64,000 nucleotides of DNA from Glaciecola amylolytica (GTDB lineage: Bacteria; Bacteroidota; Bacteroidia; Flavobacteriales_D; Crocinitomicaceae). Below, one piece after another: positions 26,066 to 34,747 of the stretch. How positions within the stretch are numbered: the stretch's first letter is position 1; each line of letters opens with the position of its first letter. The translations under genes and the position numbers were made by a program. The stretch spans positions 930,001 through 994,000 of the forward strand of contig CP034120.1 of NCBI GenBank assembly GCA_003856375.1. The letters run 5' to 3'. Below the pieces are notes generated by a model. It saw only the letters and a list, made by a program, of their open reading frames with translations. It made no database searches and was not told where the DNA came from.

Positions 26066-26190
26066 TTCACGTCCATATTTGTTGGGTTTTCGGATGGTCT
26101 GCAGAGTTCGAACTTTTTAGGTTTTTTAATTAGAAATTGTAATTATTATTTAAATTCAAATCATTGAAAAATCCTTCTAAAATATAGAAC

Positions 26191-26553
26191 GTGACAAAAA
26201 ATGAAATTTTAAACCTCGAAAACAGACTTTACGAGGCAATTAAAAAAAGTGATGTTAAAGAGCTTGACGAACTTTTACATAATGATTTGCTTTTTATCAT
26301 TCCAAGCGGTGAAACGATAACCAAAGAAATGGACCTGGATACTTATCGCAATGGAAATCTGAAAGTACACGAACTCATTCCGAATGTTGAAGAGCTTAAA
26401 ATTATTGATGACCTGGCTGTAATTACTTTACAAATGAATTTAAAAGGAACTTATAATGATGAATCATTTGAAGCAAAATACAGATATATTCGCTTTTGGA
26501 AAGATTGTTCGGACGGAATCAAAGTTGTAGGTGGAAGTGGTATTTCGATTTAA
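26191..26553 (+). CDS. NTF2/SnoaL-like (DUF4440-type) protein
   Basis: 120 residues with a GTG start at 26191; there is no in-frame ATG nearby. The pattern NLENRLYEAIKKSDVKELDELLHNDL, then FIIPSGETITK, and the C-terminal YRYIRFWKDCSDGIKVVGGS (as separate blocks YRYIRFW, KVVGGSGISI) is the cone-shaped NTF2-like fold of DUF4440 proteins. These bind small hydrophobic molecules or act as small enzymes; the ligand is not predictable. Soluble and monocistronic as far as can be seen. Confidence 0.75.
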   Translation: MTKNEILNLENRLYEAIKKSDVKELDELLHNDLLFIIPSGETITKEMDLDTYRNGNLKVHELIPNVEELKIIDDLAVITLQMNLKGTYNDESFEAKYRYIRFWKDCSDGIKVVGGSGISI

Positions 26554-26705
26554 CCTTTTAAGGATTTTATTGAGCTAATCAACGTAACAAAATTAGTTGC
26601 AGAAAATTCCTGAAATTCAGTATGAAAATCGAGTTGGCAATAATGCCTGGTCAGTAAAATAACTGAGATTTAGACTGGTCAAGATAAATTTTACAATAAA
26701 AAGAT

Positions 26706-27812
26706 ATGGAAAAAGCAATTGAAAAAATCATAGATTCCTATGATGAGTATTGGCCTGCTACGGAAGGAATGATACCTGTTTGCAAAGATGATAAATGGGG
26801 ATTTGTTGAGGAAACAAATGGAAAAGAAATAATTCAATTAACCTTTGATGATGTCGGTGAAACGCAATTCTACAATGGGTTTTGTAAAGTGAAATCTGGC
26901 AAAAACTGGGGTGTGATTGACAAAAATGGAAAGGAAATCATTCCATTTAATTATCCGGATTTATGTGTGTTAAGTCATGGTCTTTTTGGGTTGAAAATTG
27001 GAAAAACATGGAAAGTTGTCAATCAAAAGGGAGTAGATGTTTCTTCAGAAATATATGAAAACCTGTACAGCCCAAGCTCAGAAATCGATGAAAACTTGAA
27101 AATAGTTGCGGTTGTAAAAAAAGACAAAAAATATGGTGCAATCGACTGCAACGGAAATGTATTAGTGCCATTTGTATATTCAAACATCGAAAGTTTTTCG
27201 GATGGAAAAGCAGTGGTTAAGAAATCAAAGTTTGGATTTGTAAACGCTGAAGGAGAAGAATTTATACCGTGCAAATATGAATGGGCAACATCTTTTAGCG
27301 AAGGCCTTGCATGCGTTATGACGGACAAAAAAAACGGATACGGCTATGGCTATATCAATGAAAAAAATGAAGTAGTGATTCCATTTATTTATAAAGACGC
27401 TTCTTCGTTCAGGAATGGTATTGCTCATGGCAGATTAAAGGATGTTGAACATTCGCTTTATGGTTATTTTGATAAAACTGGCGAACCTCTAACAGCATAT
27501 TGTTATTCTTCAGCGAATGATTTTAATTCTGATGACTTAGCAATTGTTACTGATATAAACGATAAAGTGGGGTGTATTGATATTACAGGAAAGACAGTCA
27601 TACCTCATGTTTATGATTCTATTGGATCTTTTTCAGTTGGTTTTTCCACCGTGCAAAAAGGTTCGAAATTCGGTTGTGTCAACATGAAAGGCAAAGAGAT
27701 TTTAGCATGTAAATACGATGATATGTATGGCATGTGCCACGAAAACGGTGAAATTGGCTATCGAATGGAAGGAGAAAACTGGACAAAAGTAAATTTGAAT
27801 GATTTATCCTAA
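26706..27812 (+). CDS. Cytoplasmic WG-repeat protein
   Basis: 368 residues, no signal peptide. About nine WG repeats cover nearly the whole length: KDDKWGFVEETNGKEII, GKNWGVIDKNGKEIIPFNY, GKTWKVVNQKGVDVS, DKKYGAIDCNGNVLVPFVY, KSKFGFVNAEGEEFIPCKY, YGYINEKNEVVIPFIY, YGYFDKTGEPLTAYCY, VGCIDITGKTVIPHVYD and SKFGCVNMKGKEILACKYD. The family acts in protein-protein recognition. It differs from the neighbouring exported WG protein by lack of export signal and by more regular repeats. A weak -7-like TAAATTTT precedes it at 26685. Confidence 0.85.
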   Translation: MEKAIEKIIDSYDEYWPATEGMIPVCKDDKWGFVEETNGKEIIQLTFDDVGETQFYNGFCKVKSGKNWGVIDKNGKEIIPFNYPDLCVLSHGLFGLKIGKTWKVVNQKGVDVSSEIYENLYSPSSEIDENLKIVAVVKKDKKYGAIDCNGNVLVPFVYSNIESFSDGKAVVKKSKFGFVNAEGEEFIPCKYEWATSFSEGLACVMTDKKNGYGYGYINEKNEVVIPFIYKDASSFRNGIAHGRLKDVEHSLYGYFDKTGEPLTAYCYSSANDFNSDDLAIVTDINDKVGCIDITGKTVIPHVYDSIGSFSVGFSTVQKGSKFGCVNMKGKEILACKYDDMYGMCHENGEIGYRMEGENWTKVNLNDLS

Positions 27813-27865
27813 AATCAAATAGCATCCTTTTTGTCTGGCGCAGAAAACACATTGATTGAATGTTA

Positions 27866-27925
27866 CTTTCCCCTTCGGAAGGAGACTGAAAACCTAATAT
27901 TCCGGAGATCGTTGATTTTATTCTT
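27866..27925 (+). repeat. Dispersed intergenic repeat, copy G (remnant)
   Basis: Only the second module and part of the tail remain: TTTCCCCTTCGGAAGGAGAC, then AATATTCCGGAGATCGTTG and TTTTATTC. It lies about 50 bp after the WG gene. Confidence 0.4.
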
Positions 27926-28090
27926 CAAGTGTTTTCCATAAAAAAGAGTGTTTAACGGTCCTTGGATATTTCTTCCTGATAAAACCTTTAGGTCTCTGAT
28001 TATAACTATTTTGCGATTATCGTTGTATCACAGGCAACCTTTGAGGATCTTTCATTGTATATATGTGACAAGACATTAAAAAACAATACC

Positions 28091-29401
28091 ATGAAAGCTA
28101 TTCGAACCAAACTATTCCTGTTGTTATTGGTCTTATCAGGGAACGCTTATAGTCAGCTGATGTATTTGGGAACGCCTTCTTCAAAGTTGACTTCTGCCAC
28201 AAATGCATTGATAAAGCTGAAACAAGACACCATGTACGTCCCGACACTAAATGGTTTGTTTAAAAAATCAGTCATGTCGAATGATACGCTTTGGATTCCT
28301 GCAGGATTTCAAGGGTTGAAAATAAATGATTTTGTACTGATTGGTCCGGATTCGATTGTTTGCGTTGTCGATAGTACGGAAGGAAATACTGTTTTTGCAT
28401 CCATTGATAACGGGGTTTCTTTTACGAACGTCACCAATGGTTTTGGTGGAACCGGAATCGATTTTCAACAAGGCGTCAGAATTGATGTGAATCCGGATAA
28501 TCACCACGAAATAATTGCTATGAGTGGATCATGTGTTGCCCGTTCTACTAATTTTTGTGTAAGCTGGACACCGATTTATTTAAACTGGGGATATTCTGTT
28601 TATCAACCGTCTGTGCTCGTTTACCATCCACTGAATAGCGCTCGGATGTATTCCGGTGGAGAGCTTTCACTTTTCGATTCTTATTTGGCATACTCCTTTA
28701 ATTCGGGAACAAGCTGGGCAACATCTGCTGTGGAATCCAACAATGCTGTAAATGGTATTACTTTTCATCCCACCAATACGGATACTGTTTTCATAGGCAA
28801 GGAAGGCAAGATAAGCCGTTCTGCTGACGGAGGTATTACCTGGTCTGATGTATTTACGACTCCCAACTATGAATACATTTATGCAGTTGTTTACGATGAA
28901 AACAATTCCAATACATTGTATGCGGCTGGCGCAGTAAACGGAACGAATGATACCGTGCGTATTTTCAGAAGCCTTGATAATGGCTCAAACTGGCAAGAAT
29001 GGATAAAAGAAACCTTTCCAAACAGTGATAAGCAGGTAATCAGTATGGTTATGTGCAATTCTGTCCTATGCCTGCTTACCCGTGATCATTCGGGGAATTT
29101 AACAGGTGTGTACAAACTGAATCCTTCTACGGTATCAGTTCCTGAACTCATAACGCACGATCAGATAAACATCTTTCCCAATCCCTTTTCTTCGGAGACC
29201 ACTTTGCATACGGATAAAGCTTTGAAAAATGCAACGCTCACGATCTACAACTGTTTCGGTGAGACGGTAAAGCAGCTGAAAAACATTTCCGGACAAACCC
29301 TTACTCTTTCCCGTGATAATTTTCCAAACGGAATGTATTTTATCCGCCTGACAGAAGAAAATAAAATCTACACGGACAAATTGATAATTACGGATAAATG
29401 A
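28091..29401 (+). CDS. T9SS cargo protein with Asp-box (BNR) repeats and type A sorting domain
   Basis: 436 residues from the ATG at 28091; the longer in-frame start at 28055 lacks a sensible signal. The signal peptide ends at GNAYSQ. The mature part has Asp-box motifs of sialidase or sortilin-type propellers: SFNSGTSWATS, SADGGITWSDVF and SLDNGSNWQEW. The C-terminus from about residue 355 is a T9SS type A sorting domain, with INIFPNPFSSETTL, then YFIRLTEENKIYTDKLIIT. No catalytic residues of a sialidase are evident. It is secreted across the outer membrane and the tail cleaved. Confidence 0.85.
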   Translation: MKAIRTKLFLLLLVLSGNAYSQLMYLGTPSSKLTSATNALIKLKQDTMYVPTLNGLFKKSVMSNDTLWIPAGFQGLKINDFVLIGPDSIVCVVDSTEGNTVFASIDNGVSFTNVTNGFGGTGIDFQQGVRIDVNPDNHHEIIAMSGSCVARSTNFCVSWTPIYLNWGYSVYQPSVLVYHPLNSARMYSGGELSLFDSYLAYSFNSGTSWATSAVESNNAVNGITFHPTNTDTVFIGKEGKISRSADGGITWSDVFTTPNYEYIYAVVYDENNSNTLYAAGAVNGTNDTVRIFRSLDNGSNWQEWIKETFPNSDKQVISMVMCNSVLCLLTRDHSGNLTGVYKLNPSTVSVPELITHDQINIFPNPFSSETTLHTDKALKNATLTIYNCFGETVKQLKNISGQTLTLSRDNFPNGMYFIRLTEENKIYTDKLIITDK

Positions 29402-29489
29402 TTGTGACGTTGTCCTTTTTTGAGCTGATTTCTGAGATTCAATAAGATCAATCTGAAAAAAAATAAAGGCTGTTTTAACTTTGGTGAAA

Positions 29490-29555
29490 CGGTCTTTTTC
29501 TTTTCAGAGTGAGTTCCAAAGTGCCGGAATAAATTGTGAAGATTGAGAACGAAAT
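29490..29555 (+). repeat. Dispersed intergenic repeat, copy H (remnant)
   Basis: TTTTTCTTTTCAGAGTGAG and ATTGAGAACG resemble the GA-rich arm of the first module; the remaining modules are missing. Confidence 0.4.
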
Positions 29556-29661
29556 TGTTAGTAATCTGTATTTAAAGTTAAATACTAATTTGAATAGCAT
29601 ATTCCATTTGACAAGTTGGAAACATCGTCTTAAAAATAATTGAAAGCAACTGTTTAATGGC

Positions 29662-29817
29662 TTTATTAGTTCGTCAATAATTGTCCTATCAATTATTTAA
29701 CGATTATAAGCTTGTAAAGTGCTGTTTTGATGTTTTATAGCATTTGTTTTATGATTCTTCTTTTTAAGAAAGTTTTATTAGTTCGTAATATTATTTAACG
29801 CCTGGGCGTTATTTTAT
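29662..29817. promoter_or_regulatory. Paired direct repeats and palindrome upstream of the 29946 gene cluster
   Basis: TTTATTAGTTCGT occurs at 29662-29674 and 29774-29786, each followed by ATTATTTAACG (29692 and 29790). The second pair is followed at once by AACGCCTGGGCGTT, a 14-bp palindrome (29797-29810). These sites end about 20 bp before a promoter. A regulator binding site or a short terminator is possible; nothing else is recognised in 29556-29820. Confidence 0.4.
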
Positions 29818-29830
29818 ATTGATTTTTCAC

Positions 29831-29860
29831 TTGGATTTTTTGGTCAAAAGGCTACATTTG
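29831..29860 (+). promoter_or_regulatory. Bacteroidota-type promoter
   Basis: TTGG at 29831 and the perfect -7 element TACATTTG at 29853, 22 bp start to start. The first gene starts 86 bp after the -7 element, leaving a leader of about 75 nt. Confidence 0.6.
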
Positions 29861-29945
29861 GCTTGAAAAATTACAAATGCTATCAAGTCCACAGGATGTT
29901 GTGAGACAGCAAAACGACTAGCATATAAACCAACACAATTCACAA

Positions 29946-30401
29946 ATGACCAGAAAAATCATTTTATTTTCGATCGTTACATTTTGTAGCGTAAATGCTG
30001 TTTCAGCAAAAGCAAAAATTCCATTTGGTAAAATGGACAAAATCGAAATCGTGGCAGATCTGCCAAACACAGAAATGTATGCTGTAAAAGAAGGTTCAAA
30101 GGAGTATCTTGATTTAGCAAGATTGCATCAGGAATATAATATTGCCTGGTTGCCTGCCTGGATTACTCAAGAGCCCAAATTAGTATTGGCGCAAAAAGAA
30201 AGTGACCAATATTTCGAACCAACAAAAGAACAACTTGATCAGATATTAAGTGAGAACAAGTTAAACAAAGAAGATCTTGTTCAGCTTGGGTTTTATGCAA
30301 GATATGGCGGAAAGCTGATTCTACTATTGATTATCGGACTAATCATTTATGGTATTTTTTCAAAAACGAAACCAAAAAACGTAAAACCAACCAACATTTA
30401 A
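29946..30401 (+). CDS. Membrane-anchored exported protein, unknown
   Basis: 151 residues. A signal peptide (hydrophobic to about 18, then AVSAKAK) and a C-terminal membrane helix at about 120-138 (KLILLLIIGLIIYGIF) with a basic tail place about 95 residues outside the inner membrane. No family recognised. It heads a three-gene unit (gaps of 21 and 6 bp) with the 30423 and 31128 genes and has its own promoter and unusual upstream repeats. Confidence 0.6.
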   Translation: MTRKIILFSIVTFCSVNAVSAKAKIPFGKMDKIEIVADLPNTEMYAVKEGSKEYLDLARLHQEYNIAWLPAWITQEPKLVLAQKESDQYFEPTKEQLDQILSENKLNKEDLVQLGFYARYGGKLILLLIIGLIIYGIFSKTKPKNVKPTNI

Positions 30402-30422
30402 AACCAAATCAACACAACATTT

Positions 30423-31121
30423 ATGAATCCATTATTTTTAATTCCAGTCGTATTAGTAATTGCAGGTATCATTTTCATGATCTACATGAATAAAAACCAT
30501 AAAAAAGCAAAATCGGAAATTGATTTAGATTTTGAGCGAACTAAATACGACACATACAAACAAGAATTATTGGCACAGGATTTTTCGCAATTAAAACAAT
30601 GGATGAAAGGCGGATCTATTGATGCGTTTACTTCCGGTTCTGTACCTCAATCTACAAGCAGCAAAGTTCAGGAAATTGCAAGTGATGGAATAAAAAATGT
30701 TGCATTATCTGCGATTGGTGTAAAACTTAAAAGAATAGAAACAGAATGCTTTTGGGTTTTAAGTGGAAACGATTTACATTTTTTCAGCACCAATGAGGTA
30801 GGTGAGTTGGATGAACACATTGTTTTTGATAATTTCAGAATTGAAGATGCAAGACTTCAATATGGAGGAGTTTTAAAATCACAATTGGGTGTTTATTCCA
30901 AATCCTCGGAAGAATATTTGCCAAAAACACACCTGATTACCTTTAATATTGATGGAAGTCCGTTGTCTCTTGAAATTCACGACAGACTGAATTATGTAAC
31001 TGATCCGACAGAACTATTGAACTTGAAAAAACAATTGGAATCAAGAGCGAAATATCAAGTTGTGGGTGAAAAATTTGTCACCATTTTACAAAACAAATTT
31101 TCCAATTTAAAAACAGCATAA
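30423..31121 (+). CDS. N-terminally anchored protein, unknown
   Basis: 232 residues with a single N-terminal membrane helix (about 4-24, LFLIPVVLVIAGIIFMIYM) and a soluble alpha+beta domain. A notable stretch is GVKLKRIETECFWVLSGNDLHFFSTN (here split: GVKLKRIETECFWVL, GNDLHFFS), followed by strands FDNFRIEDARLQY and HLITFNIDGSPLSLEIHD, which resemble a PH-like barrel; that is inference. Middle gene of the cluster. Confidence 0.55.
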   Translation: MNPLFLIPVVLVIAGIIFMIYMNKNHKKAKSEIDLDFERTKYDTYKQELLAQDFSQLKQWMKGGSIDAFTSGSVPQSTSSKVQEIASDGIKNVALSAIGVKLKRIETECFWVLSGNDLHFFSTNEVGELDEHIVFDNFRIEDARLQYGGVLKSQLGVYSKSSEEYLPKTHLITFNIDGSPLSLEIHDRLNYVTDPTELLNLKKQLESRAKYQVVGEKFVTILQNKFSNLKTA

Positions 31122-31127
31122 TCAGCG

Positions 31128-31841
31128 ATGGGATTTTTTTCAAAAATTTTAAACTCGTTAAAAAGCATAAGGTTGAATGAAAAAAATGCAGTAAATGGTT
31201 ACTTATTAGATCATTTACTAGTTGGTTCAATGTATGCGGAGCAACAATCAGCATACTTAAATTCTTATGAAACAGGTTTAAACAGATCTGATGTTACCAA
31301 GCTGGTTGAGGACTACTGGGGAGTCTACAATCAGGAACAAGCGATTGAAGTGCTTCAAAGTTTGCAGGATAGAAACCAAGATGAAAACATAGATGTTGTT
31401 TACAAAGCATTGGATGACAAAGCAAATTATGTTGAGATTTTAAAATCGAATTTATCAAAGGAAGAAGGGGTGTTCGAAACCTGTTTAGACTTGTTTAGAG
31501 CGATAAATAATGTTGTTCCCGAGCTCATTGAACAGAAAATCATCACCGATTTTTCTCAACTAAAAAAGACGAAAGACAGTGCCTGGAATTATGGAAGAGG
31601 TGCATTTTTAGCGCGCTGTTGTTTTGAGTTGGGATATCTTTCAGAAAATGAACTGAAGGCATATTTAGCAAAATCCCATGCCGATTTAAAAAAATATTGC
31701 AGCACCTGGCAAGAATACACCACAAGCTATATTTTTGGAAGGGCAATTTGGGGCGGTGCGCACAATAGTGGAATGATAGAAATTGCAAATGACCTGTTGA
31801 ATAACGAAAACAGTCCGCTTAAAAACAAAACGTTCATCTGA
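31128..31841 (+). CDS. DUF1266 family protein
   Basis: 237 residues, soluble and helical. The C-terminal half shows the DUF1266 signature: AWNYGRGAFLARCCFELGYL, then STWQEYTTSYIFGRAIWGGA. The N-terminal half carries KLVEDYWGVYNQEQAIEVLQ, also typical. The function of DUF1266 is not known; it often appears in accessory or membrane-associated clusters. Third and last gene, 6 bp after the PH-like protein; a terminator hairpin follows. Confidence 0.85.
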   Translation: MGFFSKILNSLKSIRLNEKNAVNGYLLDHLLVGSMYAEQQSAYLNSYETGLNRSDVTKLVEDYWGVYNQEQAIEVLQSLQDRNQDENIDVVYKALDDKANYVEILKSNLSKEEGVFETCLDLFRAINNVVPELIEQKIITDFSQLKKTKDSAWNYGRGAFLARCCFELGYLSENELKAYLAKSHADLKKYCSTWQEYTTSYIFGRAIWGGAHNSGMIEIANDLLNNENSPLKNKTFI

Positions 31842-31889
31842 CATACCGATCGGATAATGAGGGTAGTGTAAGACGTTTCAAAGTTTGTA

Positions 31890-31930
31890 TTGAAACCGAC
31901 CCTGACAAAAAGTGAGGGCCGGTTTTTCAA
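31890..31930. terminator. Bidirectional terminator hairpin
   Basis: TTGAAACCGACCCTGAC and GTGAGGGCCGGTTTTTCAA pair imperfectly around AAAAA and serve two convergent genes (ends 31841 + and 31946 -). Confidence 0.65.
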
Positions 31931-31945
31931 TTTATTGTTGATCAG

Positions 31946-32497
31946 TTAGTTATTGATATTGATGAACGGATCCCAAAGGTAATAGCCCATGACTTTTCCG
32001 GTTTGGGTGTCTAATACTGCAAACGACATATTGTATTGTGTTGATCCTACTCCATTCACTTGAAACAGCCATTGTGCACAAATAAATGTATTGGGGCTTC
32101 CGGCATTTGGATACCCGGTAGGAATAGTACTCGCAAATTGCGGTTGATTTCCCGAACCTCCTGATTGAAGGCAGTAGTTTGTCCAAACTGCGGTATTCGG
32201 ACCTAAACTTCTTACGTTAGCATTGTTTAGGACCGTATTGTAAATCACCGGATAATAGTTTTGACCAGCACCAGGAGCTGAAATAGTGAAGATGATTTCA
32301 TCTCCGACATCAGCAGAAACAGTTAATTCTGATCCTCCCTGATCGTTGACAAGAGCACTGCCTTGTGTCATCATTTCCACATAAACATCCGAAGAGCTGT
32401 AGCTGCCTAAGCTGATAGGAGAATTCCATGAACCTCCGGCTTTACTTGTTGCGAGTGTAATTGCATCGACTGTGATTGCGATAAAAATTTGTGCCAT
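31946..32497 (-). CDS. AidA/PixA-like inclusion body family protein
   Basis: 183 residues with no signal peptide. The layout fits the AidA/PixA family: an N-terminal strand IFIAITVDAITLA, then SSSDVYVEMMTQGSALVND, ELTVSADVGDEIIFTISAPG, YYPVIYNTVL and a C-terminal FAVLDTQTGKVMGYYLWDP. PixA is a crystalline inclusion protein of Xenorhabdus, and AidA is quorum-regulated in Burkholderia and Ralstonia. The role here is unknown. It is divergently placed to a sensor-kinase operon, from which it may be controlled. Family assignment by recalled pattern. Confidence 0.7.
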   Translation of the reverse strand: MAQIFIAITVDAITLATSKAGGSWNSPISLGSYSSSDVYVEMMTQGSALVNDQGGSELTVSADVGDEIIFTISAPGAGQNYYPVIYNTVLNNANVRSLGPNTAVWTNYCLQSGGSGNQPQFASTIPTGYPNAGSPNTFICAQWLFQVNGVGSTQYNMSFAVLDTQTGKVMGYYLWDPFININN

Positions 32498-32808
32498 AAT
32501 GGGTAGTTTAAATTTCCCTACTCATTTGGCTTTTCGGGTTCCGCCTCCTGTTGATGTTGACTGAACAGGAACAGTTCGTTTTTTTTGAGTGGGTTCAGCT
32601 CCACTGTTTTAAGGTTGCAACGCTTAGTGAACAAGACAAAGTAACGGTAACGGGGAGGGAATTCTTTACACAGAAGTCAGGGTTTTTAAAAACAGATATT
32701 TTTATCTGGTTTTAGGTTCCGAGGTGTTATTATTTTGATAACTTAGTTGCACTGATAAACTTCAGAACAAGTATTTATTTTTGAAGTCAAATACTAAAAA
32801 ATACATTT
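32498..32808. other. Divergent intergenic region between the PixA-like gene and the kinase operon
   Basis: 311 bp with no gene in any frame worth reporting. It must hold both promoters. On the minus strand TACTTTG (around 32640) is one base short of a -7 element. TTTAAAAACAGATATTTTTA is a weak symmetric AT-rich patch near 32684. Confidence 0.4.
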
Positions 32809-33306
32809 ATGAACCCACAATTCCACGATTCTACTGAACTTTTCTGTATTTCTATTCCTGAAGCCGATGATAGGATTTATCGCTGGCAAAATGACAATTA
32901 TATTCTTGTTCCGAAAGCGTTTGGTGGCTCGATTCCAGCAGGGTATACGGCACTGGAAATTGATTCATTCAGTCTTTCAGTAGAGGATCTGCTTCATTTA
33001 ACACAACGAATAAAAACGTACAATCTGAGTGAATCCGGAACAGATAACTATCCGATATCGGGATTTGCTTGCCGCCTGGGAATAAAGGACTATACAAATG
33101 AAAACGGAGAGCAGGCACCACTACCTTGTTTATTGATAGAACCACTTGTTGGATTTGAGCGTAATAATGATCCCAGTAATCCAATAGCGACAAATCCCGG
33201 TGGGCTGATGGATCGAATCCCTGGCGAGGAAGATGGTAAGCAATTGGATTATTCTGCCATTTATGATTTCAGCTATCCTTGTCCTCCTACTTGTCCTAGT
33301 AAGTAA
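32809..33306 (+). CDS. Hypothetical protein, first gene of the kinase operon
   Basis: 165 residues, soluble, no signal peptide, family not recognised. Notable are an acidic first third (CISIPEADDRIYRWQNDNY), a Gly/Pro/Asn-rich last third (NDPSNPIATNPGGLMDRIPG) and a Cys-containing tail YPCPPTCPSK. It lies 17 bp before the 7-TM gene and so is co-transcribed with it. Its place before a sensor system may mean that it is a regulator or signal partner, but the sequence does not say. Confidence 0.55.
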   Translation: MNPQFHDSTELFCISIPEADDRIYRWQNDNYILVPKAFGGSIPAGYTALEIDSFSLSVEDLLHLTQRIKTYNLSESGTDNYPISGFACRLGIKDYTNENGEQAPLPCLLIEPLVGFERNNDPSNPIATNPGGLMDRIPGEEDGKQLDYSAIYDFSYPCPPTCPSK

Positions 33307-33323
33307 ACCGCTTCTCTGATTGA

Positions 33324-33968
33324 ATGGAGCTAAAAGAGTTTCTATTTAACTATGGTCCCTGGATTATTATTGCTCCGTTCCTACTGTCAGTTGTTCGTTA
33401 CAATCGGTTAAGCAAGGCCCTGAAAATAATTACCTGGTATTTAATGCTGTCTGTGATAACACAGGCGGGATCTTTATTCCTGTGGACAAAAAGTATAAAC
33501 AACTTGCCACTGCTGCATGTATTTACAGTTCTTGAGTTCTTTTTATTGTTTGCCTACTATTCTTTTCAAAGCAAACCACTTCTTACCCGGTTTTGGTTTT
33601 ACCTGATATTGGTTTTATTTCTGTCATTCGCCCTTTTAGATGCTTTTGTACTGGAAAACCTGCATAGCTTTAATATTTACACACGCTCATTGGAAGCTTT
33701 TATTTTCATTGGCTGTTCCGTTCATTGGTTTATACGGTCACTTACCATTGACAGTAAAGTCATTCTTCCTGAGCAAAACGCTTTGAAATATATGAATGCG
33801 GGTTTCTTTATTTATTTCTCCGGTTCCCTTATTTTGTTCGCTTTCAGTAATTACATCAATCATTTGGGCCGTCCTTTGTTAATGAATATCTGGACGCTGC
33901 ATACACTTTTATTAATAGTACTTTACTTATTTATATTTACCGGATTTTGCAAAACCAGCAGGAAATAG
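33324..33968 (+). CDS. Seven-helix integral membrane protein
   Basis: 214 residues with seven predicted membrane helices at roughly 11-24, 32-54, 60-80, 90-110, 121-139, 155-177 and 184-206, and short loops throughout. No catalytic motif. Bacteroidota kinase operons often carry such a separate sensor. Its end overlaps the kinase gene by 22 bp, so it probably senses for, or supports, that kinase. It is not a recognised transporter. Confidence 0.65.
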   Translation: MELKEFLFNYGPWIIIAPFLLSVVRYNRLSKALKIITWYLMLSVITQAGSLFLWTKSINNLPLLHVFTVLEFFLLFAYYSFQSKPLLTRFWFYLILVLFLSFALLDAFVLENLHSFNIYTRSLEAFIFIGCSVHWFIRSLTIDSKVILPEQNALKYMNAGFFIYFSGSLILFAFSNYINHLGRPLLMNIWTLHTLLLIVLYLFIFTGFCKTSRK

Positions 33969-34747
33969 ATTTTTATTATGGTATTATCATAACAATGGCT
34001 GCATTTTTTCTGATAGCCTGCGGAGCCATTTTATTTTTTATCCGTTATCAGAAAAACCTGTTGAAGAAACAGGAAGAGTTGTTTCGTATGGAAACCGAAC
34101 ACCGGAAAGAATTACTCAAAAGTAATATCCAATCAGCTGAGGAAGAACGATTGCGTATTGCCCGGGATGTTCATGATGAACTGGGTGGAATTTTTTCGAT
34201 GCTTTCTCTCACCATTCAACAGTTAAATCCGGAAACTGAAAAAAATAAGGATACCATGCAGCAAAGTAAAACCCTCATTCAAACAGGTATAAATAGTGTA
34301 CGCCGTATTTCACATACCATTATCCCTTTTGAATTGGAATTACTGGGCCTGAATCAAACCTTAAGCAATTACACACAATCTGTTTCAACCGCATCCGGAA
34401 TTGACATTCATTTTGAATTTGGTGATGTACCCGAGGAAACGAACCCAATCGTATCGCTGGCTACCTATCGGATCATTCAGGAATTGCTGAACAACACTTT
34501 AAAATACGCCAAGGCCAGCTCCATAGCAATTGTTTGCAACAGTTACGAAAGCCACTTACATCTGCAGTATACCGACAATGGAGTGGGTGTGGATCTAAGC
34601 GACAAAAAAATAAAAAGAGGCATTGGCATCAAAAACATTGAGAGTCGTGTTCTTGCTCTTGATGGAAATGTGCATTTCATTTCTTCCCCTGATAATGGAT
34701 TCAATTGCGCGCTAAGTTTACCTTTCAATCAAACACAGGAATTATGA
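33947..34747 (+). CDS. NarL-type (HisKA_3) sensor histidine kinase
   Basis: 266 residues. One membrane helix at about 12-33, a short coiled coil, then the HisKA_3 box EERLRIARDVHDELGG with phospho-acceptor H76, and an HATPase domain with IIQELLNNTLKYAKAS (N box), DNGVGVD (G1) and GIGIKNIESRV (G2). There is essentially no sensory domain, which fits sensing by the preceding 7-TM protein. It overlaps the response regulator start as ATGA, so the pair is translationally coupled. Confidence 0.92.
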   Translation: MQNQQEIDFYYGIIITMAAFFLIACGAILFFIRYQKNLLKKQEELFRMETEHRKELLKSNIQSAEEERLRIARDVHDELGGIFSMLSLTIQQLNPETEKNKDTMQQSKTLIQTGINSVRRISHTIIPFELELLGLNQTLSNYTQSVSTASGIDIHFEFGDVPEETNPIVSLATYRIIQELLNNTLKYAKASSIAIVCNSYESHLHLQYTDNGVGVDLSDKKIKRGIGIKNIESRVLALDGNVHFISSPDNGFNCALSLPFNQTQEL

